A stretch of DNA of 64,000 nt from Lotus japonicus (Eukaryota; Streptophyta; Magnoliopsida; Fabales; Fabaceae): positions 39,519,176-39,583,175 of the forward strand of contig NC_080046.1 of NCBI RefSeq assembly GCF_012489685.1. The letters run 5' to 3'. Shown here one piece after another: positions 11,935 to 23,601 of this stretch. Position numbers and translations under genes: made by a program. The notes under the pieces were generated by a model. It worked only from the letters and a program-made list of their open reading frames with translations, was not told where the DNA came from and ran no database searches. Within the stretch, counting starts at the first letter, position 1, and each line of letters starts with the position of its first letter.

Positions 11935-13086
11935 ATGGTGAACGCGAACCAACTTGCTGAGATGGTGGCCACTTTGGTCCAAGCAATGACTGTACAAACG
12001 AATGACAATGCACATAGGCGTGTTGCTGAGGATGCACGTGAGCTACACCGGCTTCAGAGAGAAGCAGCCCTGGACCAGAACAGGGGACTGAATGATTTTA
12101 GAAGGCAGGATCCACCCAAGTTCACGGGTGGGACTGACCCGGACAATGCGGATCTATGGATCCAAGAGATTGAGAAGATTTTCGAAGTACTGCAGACTGT
12201 TGAGGGGGCCAAGGTGGGCCTGGCAACTTATCTGCTGCTGGGCGATGCTGAGAACTGGTGGAGGGGTACCAGAGGGATTATGGAAGCTAACAATGAAGAG
12301 GTGAACTGGAACTCTTTCCGTGCTGCATTTCTGGAGAAGTACTTTCCAACTAGCGCTCGAGACGAGCGGGAGGCACAATTTCTGACCCTTTGTCAAGGGA
12401 GCATGACCATACCTGAGTATGCTTCCAAACTGGAATCATTGGCTAAGCACTTCCAGTTTTTCAACAACCATGTTGATGAACGCTACATGTGTAAGCGGTT
12501 TCTGAATGGGCTGAGAGCAGACATCGAAGATTCAGTGAGGCCGTTGGGAATTATGCGGTTTCAAACTTTGGTTGAGAAGGCCACCGAGGTGGAGCTGATG
12601 AAAAATAGAAGGATGAATAGAGCAGGAATTGGGGGACCGATGAGGTCGAGCTCCCAAGACAACAAGGGAAAAGGAAAGTTTCAGGCGAAGAAGCCTTATC
12701 AGCGTCCGATAGGGGAAGGTTTAACCCCGGGACAGTACAAACCGATGACCATTGCTACTGGAGGTGCAGGGAATCAAACCGGCAACAAGGGTGTGATATG
12801 TTTCAGGTGTGGGAAGACTGGACATTTTGCTGACAAGTGCTCAGCGACTGGACCAAGATGCTTTAATTGCAACCGAGTGGGGCATCTAGCCGTGGACTGT
12901 AAGGCGCCCAAGAGGGAGCCATCCGTTAACACTGCAAGGGTAAAGCGCCCTGCTGCTAGAGGAAGGGTTTATATCATGGACGGTGAAGGAGCTGAGGGGT
13001 TAACCAGAGGAGAGCGCAAGAACGATGGTAACCTTCTAACTATTCTTTCTCATTCTAGTACAACATGCTCTTCATTACTCTCGTAG
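11935..13086 (+). CDS. Gag of non-autonomous chromovirus
   Basis: The 383-residue Gag starts about 200 bases after the primer-binding site. A Gln-rich N-terminus leads into a retrotransposon gag domain at about residues 40-215, with 'FRRQDPPKFTGGTDPDNADLWIQEIEKIF', 'WWRGTRGIMEANN' and 'FLEKYFPTSARDEREAQFLTL'. Two CCHC knuckles follow: Cys289, Cys292, His297, Cys302 and Cys309, Cys312, His317, Cys322. Gag packages the element RNA and forms the virus-like particle. Here it ends in a short Ser/Thr tail with no protease or RT after it, so it is the only complete coding unit of the element. The related ORF on the minus strand at 35535-36617 covers nearly the same length. Confidence 0.9.
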   Translation: MVNANQLAEMVATLVQAMTVQTNDNAHRRVAEDARELHRLQREAALDQNRGLNDFRRQDPPKFTGGTDPDNADLWIQEIEKIFEVLQTVEGAKVGLATYLLLGDAENWWRGTRGIMEANNEEVNWNSFRAAFLEKYFPTSARDEREAQFLTLCQGSMTIPEYASKLESLAKHFQFFNNHVDERYMCKRFLNGLRADIEDSVRPLGIMRFQTLVEKATEVELMKNRRMNRAGIGGPMRSSSQDNKGKGKFQAKKPYQRPIGEGLTPGQYKPMTIATGGAGNQTGNKGVICFRCGKTGHFADKCSATGPRCFNCNRVGHLAVDCKAPKREPSVNTARVKRPAARGRVYIMDGEGAEGLTRGERKNDGNLLTILSHSSTTCSSLLS

Positions 13087-14590
13087 AATGTGCAACACGC
13101 CTAACTTGCTTTTACTGTCTGAGTTTTGACCTTATAGTTATTACACCTATTAAGACTTTATTTAACTATTGCTCGTGTTTAAACTATAGAGGTACACGAG
13201 GTTTAGAACAACACGTTAAGCCTAGAAAGTAGTCTTGCACCGATACGTTTAAAAGGAAGCTAGAAGCTGAAGATTGAATCTTAGAGAGATTCCTTATGGG
13301 TAGTATACGTGTTATGTTGAGGGTGTGTAGTTCCGTAGCGGAATCATTTAAGGATTTAATATCAGGATATTTGTGACTACTGGATGATAGGAACTCATTG
13401 ACTGTTCCAGTGGGTTTTTCTAAATTTCCACCTTCGATGTATTAGGCCTGATCAACTTAATATTGAGGGGGTGATATTCGGAATCACAGCTGGCTATGGA
13501 CTTTGATAGAAGGATTGGTAAGATTAACTTGATTGGATCGAAGATTAGTCGAGTTTGGGAGGAAAGTTCGTGTTAAGTAATTGATTTTCTTTGGGAAAGA
13601 GTTGTCGTTTTAAGAAATGAATATTCATTTAAGAGGTGTTAGAGAGTTAAAGGATATTAGAGGTCCAAACTTAGTGAAGGTTTAGATTTTAAGCCAATCA
13701 ATTTGATCACGAACGCGTGAGACATGAAGTCTTGTCAAGTTTTGATCGAGAGACTAAGTATTGGAATGATTGGAGGATGATCAAGTTACAGAAAGGAAAG
13801 TGTTAGTATCAAGATGAATACTTGAGGTTTTTATATTTGGACAAGTTTCGTAGAGTCTAAGAGTGAATGGAACTTTGTTATGGATTTTGATGATGCATAT
13901 TAGGGTTAACAAGTGAATTTTACTAAGTTGAATGAGAATCCTAGGGCTAAGGTTGACCTAGTGAGCTGAGATTCATGTACGCATAAGAGATTTAGTGGTA
14001 TTAGCGGTTACGTCAGTTAAATCTCGGAAGGTTGGACGATCGGATGATAAAATGACTAGTTAAGTCCCTTGAGGTATAGTTATGATTTGATCTTCTAGGG
14101 GATGAGTCCTTATTTGTGTGAAGTGTTAAGGATTTCAGTAAGTGTAAATTGGTTTGAGTGAGGAAAGTTGTAAGGAAGGAAATGACAATAATTGATTGTT
14201 AGATATTAAGATGATGATTAACTTATCAGTTGTTTATGAATTGATGTTAAGGGGAATGAGTCTAGTGATGCACAAGGTATTAAGACTCAAGTCGAGTTTT
14301 AATTTGAATCGTGACTAAGTGGAAAATTGATTTCATGGTGCGAATGAGGATAGTTACGAAGTTAGAGGTAATGATTAATGGACTAGTGGACTCCAAGGGA
14401 TAGTTTGTCTAGGAGTGACCAAGCGATCGAGTTGAGTTTTGGATCATGAGTGAACATCACGAGGACAAGTTGAGCATTCACTCCAGAACATGGAGATGTA
14501 CCGAGTTTCTAATCAGAGTTTTGGACGAACAAAAGCAAAGGAGTAAGTGGTTAAGGTTGTGCGAATGCACGGAATGCCAACAAATACTAT
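13087..14590 (+). other. Non-coding interior replacing pol
   Basis: About 1.5 kb between gag and the tail show no long ORF. The stretch is nevertheless collinear with the minus-strand copy at about 34510-35530; for example a segment near 13350-13400 about the GTTCCAGTGGGTT region recurs there as its complement. So this is a shared family feature and not random decay. Confidence 0.7.
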
Positions 14591-14815
14591 TACCAACGTA
14601 GACTAAATGCAAGTGGTCAAGCTGGACAACATAGAGCTAAAGGATGAGATGTCTTTTGAGACGCCGTCGGTCAACATTAGGGCTAGAAAGTGAAACAATC
14701 GAGAGGAAAGCAGAGTGCTGTAGTGAAAGTTATTTGGAACAAAGACACGGACGATGCTATATGGGAGTGAGAGGAAAAAGATCAAGGAATAATATCCGGA
14801 GCTTTTTGCTGAACC
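14591..14815 (+). pseudogene. Decayed integrase tail/chromodomain remnant
   Basis: The frames read VKLDNIELKDEMSFETP, then after a frameshift KQSRGKQSAVVKVIW and DDAIWE. This matches the C-terminal chromodomain-like end of Tekay polyproteins, in which a VKVLW...ATWE-type core is followed by an EKYP.LF-type ending. Stops and a frameshift break it. A better-preserved copy is on the minus strand at 34230-34502. Its position just before the 3' LTR fits the end of a chromovirus pol. Confidence 0.65.
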
Positions 14816-14839
14816 TTAAGTTTCGAGGACGAAACTTTC

Positions 14840-14856
14840 TTTTTGGAGGGTAGTAA
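14840..14856 (+). other. Polypurine tract of chromovirus
   Basis: TTTTTGGAGGGTAGTAA lies immediately upstream of the 3' LTR start TGTGAGACCC. The reverse complement of the same junction is at 34193-34212. Confidence 0.8.
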
Positions 14857-17800
14857 TGTGAGACCCAAGTTTTTAAGCTTAGAATAAATCGAATAAAATT
14901 CCTTTTCACGATTAATTTGATGTAACGTGAAGGAAAATCTGAACTAGTGTTTATTGAATGGAATCAATTTGTGAAGGAGAAAGTTCAGGAAAAAGCTAAG
15001 GATTGTAACAAAGTCGATAAAAGTTATAGCACGATTAGTACTCGCTTAAACCTAGGACAAGAACCTTAGGAAAGAAAACTAAGTTCCACCCTTGGAACAC
15101 TATGGGAATAAATTCCAAAAATCTTATAGAGGAATATAAGACTTTCTCTTATTCCTTTCCATAACAAGCGTTTCGATACGAAACCCTGGAATGTACGAAC
15201 GACAAATTCCAATACTCGGAAGTTTTTCCGAAACCGAAACCCTGATAGTTCAGAAACCCTAAAATCAACGGACGATGAAGACTTTTTCTATTCGGAACTT
15301 CAAATAAAGATTTTATCCGCGTACGCCCACTCTAATCGACGTTCCGAATCTTTCTTCAGAAAGAAGTTTCTGCATCCGAGGTCAAAACAATAAAGTGCAT
15401 TTTAAGCCGGTACACATTAAAAACAAGCCTCGAAAACCAAAAATCATACTGATATTTCTTTGAAGAATTAGAAGATTCAGCGGGAAGAATATCGTGTCTA
15501 AAATACGTTGGAATCAGTAGGAAAAATCGGAATCGCGCAATTCTCATTTTTCCGCAATTTCCATTTCCTATATATAGTATGAAAAATGAAAAAAAAAAAA
15601 AAAAATCACAAACCCACACACACGGCCGAGAGCTTCTTGGAGGAAAGGAGGAGAAAAGTGATTTTTCCAATTCTTGACCGATCGTCGTTCCGTTCGTTGC
15701 TACGCGTAGACCTTGAGGTACTGATGTTTTTCCCTACCTCTGATCGTAAATTCTGTCGCTTTTCTCTATGTCTTTCTGTGCTCAAAGTTTTGAGCTTTTT
15801 GTAAAACTGTCCAAATAAGTTGATTTCAGTGTCTAAACTTATTGCCTACGTGCTCTAGAGCATGAATATCCGGTTGCTTTCTGCTGAATCTCGCCGAATT
15901 GCCGCCGAGTTTCAATTCTGCTCAAAAACCCATTTTTATGCTGAGGTTCCTCTTTTTGGATCAAAAACTCTCGACTGAGCTTAGGTTTAGTAGGATTAGT
16001 TGTTATAAATGTCGTTAGGATGGACCCCATCTAATTTGTTTTTCGAAATTCTGATTTTGAGTTTCCGAGCTAAAAATATTGACCAAAATACCCCTGCGAC
16101 AGTTTTCGACCCGATAATTTTTCTGAGAGTTTCCCTGGCCTAGATATCGCCTAAGAATACCTAGGAATTGATTTAGATCGAAGAAAAAGTTCGAAAACTC
16201 TATTTTCCATAGTGGCCGAAACCTATTTGCTTGGGTACCGTGTCCAAAAATAATTTTCGAGTCTCTATGACCTGAGCCATTGCGTAGCTCTTTCAATTGT
16301 CGAAATTTTTGCACTGGTTTTGTGTCATTCCGAGTTCTGTAGCTCGAGTTATGCACGTTTTAGCGAATAAAGTGTTTTTGTACAAAACTTGAATCGAGTC
16401 AAAACTCATCCATTCGGGGAAAGTCCTTTCATACGTGCCTAAATGTTGTACTCTGAAGCTCCTTGAGCTTTGTCTAACGTTAGTTAGTATTGTTTCGAGT
16501 GTATCGACTTATTTTGATTGATTTTTGCTTTGTTTGCTCTAAGGTTCGTTTGTGGAAACCTTAGACTTGACTGAGCAAGCTTGGGAGTGTGACTTACACT
16601 GTGATTCTGGAAGAACTAGAGGTAAGGGCAACTTACACTGCTAGCTAATGCTTTAGGCGTCGATAACTTCGACTTGCTTATTTATGTTTCTTTATCGCTT
16701 TGACTGGAGAAAATGTTTTCAGGCTTCGGCCGTGTGAAACTAATATGAGACGTGTGTCTCCGTTTTCTGAGAGGCCTCGGCCGTTTACTGGTTTCTGTAT
16801 TACTGCTTCCTAGTGGATAGGACAGGGTTATGTTTTACCGCAATTACTTAATTCACATGCCATACTTGCTAAGTGATTAAATGGTTAATCTTAGGCTATG
16901 TGAATACTTGTGCACATTATTCTGGAACATGCAATTATTATTGGAAAATGCTGACCATATTGTGCAACGTATATCGGTTATTCGTGGACTAACCAAATGT
17001 GAGGAATAACAGTTAGTTATGCCCCGTTGGTGGCGAACTCTTAAAGGTTTATTTCGACAGGACGAACTGAGGTTCATGCTCTTGTCTTCTTTTGTGGTTT
17101 CAAGACCTTCTCATGGGATTTTGGGGATATCGGGATCTTTTGAACTTGTAGTTTTGGAAAGAAAATATTTTCATGAGAAATTCCATAATGCTTTAAACAA
17201 CATTCAAACTCTTTTAATTAAATGTTAATGATCTCAAATGAACTTCTAGGATTTGGATATTAGTTTTGGAAAATGAGAAGTGTCGCCGAATCGAAGTTTT
17301 GGGGAAGCTCATAAGTTTCTGAGTATGTGTATACTCTTTCGCTCGCTGAGCAGTTTTTGACCATCGAAATTTGATGAGTCAGATGACTCAAGAAGTCATC
17401 AAGGGTGATTGCACTCCTTTCATAATTAATTGTCTTTTGTCGCCGAATCGACATTTACCTTAGGGTACAGTAGATCCAATAAACTCTAACCCTTTTGCTG
17501 ATTAAGCAAGTTTTTGGTCAATGACAACCTTATATACCTTCGGGTACAGTATATGCCTTCGGGTACTGTATATGCCTTCGGGTACAGTATATGCCTTCGG
17601 GTACAGTATATGCCTTCGGGTACAGTATATACCTTCGGGTACAGTATACCTTCGGGTACAGTTTATACCTTCGGGTACAGTTCATGCCTTCGGGTAACTC
17701 GGGCATTCGATGGGGGATATGATCGACCGTATGGTTAGGATCGACGTGTTGATTGTCAGGCATAGCGGAGGGAAAAGTCGACCCACAGGGTTAGGACTAA

Positions 17801-18861
17801 TCTGGCTATGTCAAGGTTGTAAGTGACACTCGAGGGTTATGGTCGACACAATGCCAGTGTTAGGACCGACTCGATCGTGCCCAGCCTACTTCTTCCGGAA
17901 CCTTTCGAATTGACGTTGCATTGACATAACATGCACTCTAACTATATTTGGTGAGATCTTGATGATTTGATGTTGATAAACATCGTTATGAGTTTTTGAT
18001 GATTTGATATTGGTGAACATCGTTATGTTATTTGTTGAATTGTTGAGATATTGAATATTGTGTTGTTACTAGAGATTAGATAACATGCCATGTATATACC
18101 TTAGGGTAGGCAATGCAGAACTTATATGTATATATATACAACATATATATATATATACCCCTTATATTTTACCTGTTGTCTTGTATTCTCTATACTATAT
18201 TCCGTAAGTTGACCCTTGCGCGTGCTACCTGTGTTTGGGGGGCTATATATGCCCTTTTTGTCAGATGTCGTTGACGGATCGTTTCGTGATGCTTCGTCGT
18301 TCGGGGAAGACCCGGAGCGAAATGACTACTACTGAGCCTTCGACGTGGACCCGGACTTCATGCAGGATCGGATGAGGGTCGATGCTAGGGGTGTAGTATA
18401 TCTGTTTTCGTTGTCATAGCTCTGATTTTCATTTCTTATTTTGGGGCAGGGTAGGTCCCCGACTATTAGCTTTTTCTGTGGTTCCCTTCCATGAGGATCA
18501 CAGGGAGTTTGTCGGACGTAGGAGGTCTTTTGGGAGCCGTTATGGGCTAACTTACTTTTTGGAGGACTGTATTTATAAAACTTATGACTCTATCTATGGG
18601 TCGCACTTGTTTGCCGTTGGGCAATACTTTTAGTTACTAGGTGTTACTTTCCGTCACTAGAGGACACTCGTGACGATGATTTTGGTTGCAGTGAGGCTGT
18701 GCTTTTATTGTATGTTAGTCGCTGTTAATCGCGATTGGGTTGAGTCTTTGAATTCGACAAGTCTTTTTATTTAAAAAGAAAACGAAAAAAAAAATACCTG
18801 CTTTTCCGCTTTATTTTATCTTTGGTTACTAAAGTGACGCCACCGAAATCGGGGTGTTACA
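14857..18861 (+). repeat. 3' LTR of non-autonomous chromovirus (4005 bp)
   Basis: Nearly identical to 7742-11721, with only scattered substitutions visible by eye. It ends GGGGTGTTACA and is followed by the duplicated GAAAT. Confidence 0.92.
17530..17694 (+). repeat. 19-bp minisatellite in 3' LTR, 9 units
   Basis: Same array as at 10420 but with one extra unit. It explains most of the LTR length difference. Confidence 0.95.
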
Positions 18862-18866
18862 GAAAT

Positions 18867-19763
18867 CTCAACTTGCCCACTAGTTTGGGGGTGATAGGGG
18901 GTAGACACTTTGTGCTTTACACCATATTTTTCCAAGAGAGACTCGAAAGCTCTGTTGCAAAAGTGGGTACCCCCATCACTTATAATCCCCCTAGGAACAC
19001 CAAACCTAGTAAAAATGTTCTTTTTTAGAAAAGCAACCACCACCTTAGAGTCATTTGTTGAGAGTGCAGCGACTTCAACCCACTTGGAAACATAATCCAC
19101 AGCCACTAAAATATACTGGCAACCAAAAGAAGGTGGGAAAGGTCCCATGAAATCGATGCCCCAGACATCAAACAACTCGATTTCCAAAATATTTTTTAGG
19201 GGCATCTCATTTCTCCTTGAGATGTTACCAGTTCGTTGACATCTATCACAACTCTCAACAAAAGCTCTACTATCCCTATGCAGCGTAGGCCAATAGAAAC
19301 CACTTTGGAGAACCTTAGCAGCAGTCCTCTCCCCACTAAAATGTCCACCATAACTTGATCCATGGCAATGCCAAAGAATTTTCTCAAAATCAACTTCTGG
19401 GATACACCTTCTAATGACTCCAACAGAACAAACTTTGAAAAGGAAAGGGTCATCCCAGAGGTAAGATTTCGCATCATGCAGAAATTTTTTCTTTTGCTGC
19501 CATGTCAAGTCATGGGAAATAAGTCCAGCAACACGGAAATTAGCAAAATGTACATACCAGGGTAGGGGTTCCTCGGTGGAAACAACTAGGAGTTTCTCAT
19601 CCGGGAACTCCTCTTGAATAGGTATTGGGCTGCTCGCCCCACCTTCCAATCTTGACAAATGGTCCGCCACGCCATTGTCCTTGCCTCTCCGGTCAATAAT
19701 CTCAAGGTCAAACTCTTGAAGGAGTAAGACCCATCGACCTCGGCTTAGAGTCCTGTTTAGCAA
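18867..19763 (-). pseudogene. Athila RNaseH end and integrase N-terminal half
   Basis: In minus-strand order this frame holds the end of RNaseH ('[23 protein letters not shown]'), then the integrase zinc-binding region ending 'CDRCQRTGN'. The catalytic core follows, with Asp in '[12 protein letters not shown]', Asp in 'IISDGGTHF' and Glu in 'HPQTSGQVE'. The reading frame is lost at 18866, where the chromovirus entered two codons after the catalytic Glu. It resumes at 7741. A frameshift at about 19735-19740 separates it from the upstream RNaseH frame. Confidence 0.85.
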
Positions 19764-20478
19764 ACAAATGCCTCAAAGCAGCATGGTCAGTATGAACAAT
19801 TACTTTAAAACCCAAGATGTAAGGCCTAAACTTTTCACAAGCAAAGACTACACCCAACAACTCTTTTTCAGTTGTAGTGTAGTTCCTTTGGGCCTCATTC
19901 AACACTCTACTTGCATAGTATATCACATACAACACTCTTTCTTTCGTTTGACACAAGACAACCCCTAAAGCTAGATCACTAGCATCACACATGATTTCAA
20001 ATGGCAGAGACCAATCCGGAGCAACAATTACCGGGGCTGTCACCAAACTCTTTTTAATAGACTCAAACGCTTTCAAACAATCCTCATCAAAAGTAAAAGG
20101 TGCTTCCTTCTCAAGCAAGTTGGTCATAGGCTTAGTTAATTTTAAAAAGTCTTTAATAAACCGCCTATAAAACCCAGCATACCCGAGGAAACTCCTAATA
20201 CCCTTGATGTTAGTCGGGGGAGGGAGCTTTTCAATGACTTCAATCTTAGCTCTATCAACCTCAATCCCCTTTTCGGACACCTTGTGTCCAAGAACTATGC
20301 CATCCCTAACCATGAAATGGCATTTCTCCCAATTCAAGACCAAGTTGGTCTCTTGACATCTTTTCAGAACCAAGGCTAAATTCCCTAGACAAGCATCAAA
20401 ATTTGGACCAAAAACAGAGAAGTCGTCCATAAAAATCTCGATGCAAGTCTCTATCAAGTCAGAGAAAATAGCAAACAT
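19738..20478 (-). pseudogene. Athila RT C-terminal half and RNaseH
   Basis: Minus-strand frame with the RT catalytic box FMDD in 'IFMDDFSVFGPNF', then thumb 'RFIKDFLKLTKPMTNLLEKEAPF' and the RNaseH domain starting 'FEIMCDASDLALGVVL' with 'TTTEKELLGVVFACEKFRPYI' and '[14 protein letters not shown]'. It polymerises and degrades RNA during reverse transcription in active relatives. It is cut off from the gag-RT frame by a frameshift near 20513-20517, where one base of the 'PFGLCNAPATFQ' motif region is missing. Confidence 0.85.
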
Positions 20479-20512
20479 ACACCTTTGGAAAGTAGCTGGG
20501 GCATTGCAAAGC

Positions 20513-23483
20513 CCAATGACATTCTCTTATAAGCAAACACGCCGTAAGGGCAAGTGAATGCCGTCTTCTCTTGGTCTTCCGGTGCAACACAAATTTGGTT
20601 GTACCCGGAATAGCCATCAAGAAAACAGTAGTATTGATGCCCAGCCAACTTATCCAGCATTTGATCTATGAAGGGCAAAGGAAAGTGATCCTTTCTAGTT
20701 ACCGAATTCAGCCTTCGATAGTCAATACAAACCCTCCACTTCGTCACTTGACGAGTGGGAATCAAACCATTGTTCTCATTGGCAACCACAGTGATGCCTC
20801 CTTTCTTGGGAACCACTTGAACGGGACTCACCCATTCACTATCCGAAATTGGATAAATCACACCTGCATCAAGCAATTTAATTATCTCTTTCCTCACCAC
20901 ATCCTTCATGGAAGGGTTAAGTCTTCTTTGAGGTTGGACTATAGGTTTGTAATTTTCATCTAACAAAATTTTATGCATGCATATCGCAGGGCTAATGCCT
21001 TTGATATCATCAATAGTCCAACCCAAAGCTGACTTATGCTCCCTCAAAACTCTGAGGAGTTTCTCCTCTTCCAAGGGGGTGAGAGCACTACTCAAAATAA
21101 CAGGTTTATTCTCACCTTCCTCAAGATAAGCATATTTGAGAGAGGAAGGGAGTGGCTTGAGCTCACTCTTCTCCTCAATTGGAATCTCCTCATCCCTAGT
21201 TAATTCTTCTTTCCAAATGCTTTTGGTGGCAAGAGATGAGACAGATTCTAATTGAGATAGAGTAGCATTCACCTCATGGTACAAAGAATCAAGTTCTCTC
21301 TCAAGATTTTGATCCTCTATCTCTAACCCCTCCATGATTGTTGTTTCCAAAGGGTCTTTAATAGATATCCTAAAAAACTCTTCACACACAAGCTCATCAA
21401 CCACTTCACACCGAAAAACTTCATCATCCGCTCGGTGTTTCAAAGAGTCAAAAATATTGAAGAGGACCTCATCTTCACCTACTTTCAAAGTTAGAGTTCC
21501 CTTAGCCACTTTAATCTCAGCCTCACCAGTGGCTAAGAATGGTCTCCCCAATATGAGAGGAACTTTAGAGTCCTCTTCCATGTCTAAAATGACAAAATCC
21601 ACTGGGAAGACAAACTTGTCCACCTTAACCACAACATCTTCAATGATCCCGTAGGGAGTTTTTAAGGACCTATCTGCCATTTGCAAAGAAATCATAGTTG
21701 GGGTAACCTCTCCTAAGTTCAACCTTTTAAACATACTAAGCGGCATCAAGTTGATACTCGCTCCTAAATCACACAAGGCTTCTACCACAGTTAACCCCTC
21801 TATCTCTACCGGAATAGTAAAGCTCCCGGGGTCTCTCCTCTTTTTGGGCATCTTTCTTTGCAAAATGGCACTACGCTCTTCGGTCATCAAGATAGTTTCA
21901 TGGACCTCACTCAACTTCCTTCTCTTACTGAGGATATCTTTCATGAACTTAGCATAGATTGGCATTTGCTCCAAGGCTTCGGAGAAAGGAATATTAATAT
22001 GGAGTTTCTTAAAAACTTCCAAGAACTTAGAAAATTGTTTATCCAAATTTTTCTTCACCAAAGCCTTGGGAAATGAAATCTTGCGGAGTTCAGGAGTATG
22101 GGTATTTACAACTCTAGTCCTAGTGGGCTCTCTAGCTCTTTCCTCCATAACACCCTCATCTCTTTCTACCTCAGCTTCTCCATTTTTCTCTCCCTCAACT
22201 TTTTTCTCTGGCTCTTGTAACACCCTTCCACTCCTAGTAGAAACAACAGCAGCATTTTCTTGCTCGGTTAAAGTTAAAGTTTCAGAAGAGAACTTACCTT
22301 GGTGATTTTCGGACATTTGTTTCGCTAGCTGTCCCAATTGACTCTCCAAGCTTTTTATAGCCATCTCATGGCTCTTGTAATTGCTCTCTGTATGATCAAT
22401 AAATCCTTCAATCAGCTCTTCAAGACTCTTCTTGCCAACCGTCTTCACAACAATTTGCGGCTGGTCAAGAGGACCTTGTTCTGAGGTTGGAGTTTTTCCT
22501 CCTTGAGTCAATGTTCTGACCTTGCTAACATCATCATTGACAGTACACTGATTACTATCATGCGATTCACCACAAAATTTGCACTCCAAACAAGTTACTC
22601 TTGCTCCAATTGACTTGGTCTCCTTTATATGCTTTCGGATTTCCGCTACTTCCTCGGAGAGTTGCTTGTTAGAGGCTATGAGCTTGTCATAAGTTTCCAC
22701 TTCAAAAGAACTTCTTCGGATTTGGCGTTCATTCTCGGAGTTCATGGCTCTCATCGCCATTTTCTCTATCAAATTATACCCCGCTTGTGGGGAAAGAGCA
22801 TCGAACTCCCCACTTGAAGCCGCATCCAAGCCAAACCGTGATGAATATAGTAACCCATCATAGAACTTCGCCACACATTCCGCTTGGGTGAGATTGTGTT
22901 GAGGACATTTCCTCAAAAGCTTCTTAAAGTGCTCCCAAGCCCCATAAAGATTTTCATCTGTGGATTGTGCGAAAGTCATGATGTCATGCTTCAATTTCCT
23001 CAAGAGGGACCTTGGGAAGAACCTCGTTGTGAATTTTTGTGCAAGGTCTTCCCAAGTAGTGAGACTCCCTTGAGGTTGTAAGTTCAGCCAATCCTCTGCT
23101 GCGTCCTTCAAAGAGAAGGGAAATAGGCTCAACCGGATTGCTTCCGAAGGAACGTTCATCACCCGATATGTGTTGCAATTACGGATGAACCTTTCCATAT
23201 GAGCATGAGGATCTTCCGAGGAACCTCCACTATATTGGCTTTGGCTCACCATGTTGATGAATGCCGGTCTCAACTCAAAGTTCCCCACTCCTTCGGGAAT
23301 GACAATACTTCCGGGATAGTCAAAGCTCATGGACCCCGAAGTTAGTTCCCAAAGAGTTCGGTTGGCATTCTCAACTTCTTGTTCACGCAAGCGGAGGGTG
23401 ATACCCTCTTGGATCTTTGCCTCAATGTGGGCTTGCATCTCCTCCTCTGTCATGCGGCCACCCATGGTGGTGCCTCTCTTCAA
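20513..23483 (-). pseudogene. Athila gag-protease-RT polyprotein (frameshifted)
   Basis: A 1009-residue open frame, of which about 990 residues are authentic. The gag domain is at about residues 60-260, with 'PHAHMERFIRNCNTY' and 'LFPFSLKDAAEDWL'. A single knuckle has Cys301, Cys304, His308, Cys313. A charged linker follows, then an aspartic protease with DLGAS at residues 572-576 and 'PLILGRPFLATG'. RT starts near residue 880 ('DYRRLNSVTRKDHFPLPFID') with 'CFLDGYSGYNQI' at about 955. The frame then shifts and ends in unrelated residues. Start chosen at 23483, about 95 bases after the primer-binding site. Gag and protease remain open. Confidence 0.88.
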
Positions 23484-23578
23484 AGCAACCTACGTATGAC
23501 ACTCAACAGAGAAAGATTAGTAGCACCAATTCTAGACAAGTTAAAACTTAAAACTTAAACCAAAAATCGCAAAACAAT

Positions 23579-23595
23579 CCCCGGCAACGGCGCCA
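23579..23595 (-). other. Primer-binding site of Athila element (tRNA-Asp type)
   Basis: On the minus strand, TGGCGCCGTTGCCGGGG begins several bases after the 5' LTR. This matches the tRNA-Asp-complementary site characteristic of Athila/Calypso elements. Confidence 0.88.
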
Positions 23596-23601
23596 AAAAC
23601 T

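Larger units (their letters stand above)
7742..18861 (+). mobile_element. Non-autonomous Tekay-like chromovirus with ~4 kb LTRs
   Basis: An intact 11.1 kb insertion is flanked by the 5-bp duplication GAAAT at 7737-7741 and 18862-18866. Each LTR is about 4 kb (7742-11721 and 14857-18861) and the two are nearly identical, so insertion was recent. The 3.1 kb internal region has an initiator-Met-tRNA primer-binding site at 11725-11736, a gag ORF, about 1.5 kb of non-coding DNA and a decayed chromodomain-like C-terminal tail. A polypurine tract lies just before 14857. Protease, RT, RNaseH and the integrase core are absent, so mobilisation would need an autonomous relative. Large LTRs with a reduced interior match the description of LARD-type elements. 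Confidence 0.9.

Noticed and set aside
20571..20963. Plus-strand ORFs opposite the Athila gag-pol, such as 20571-20963 and 21334-21654
   Set aside because: Shadows of the minus-strand polyprotein with no independent support.
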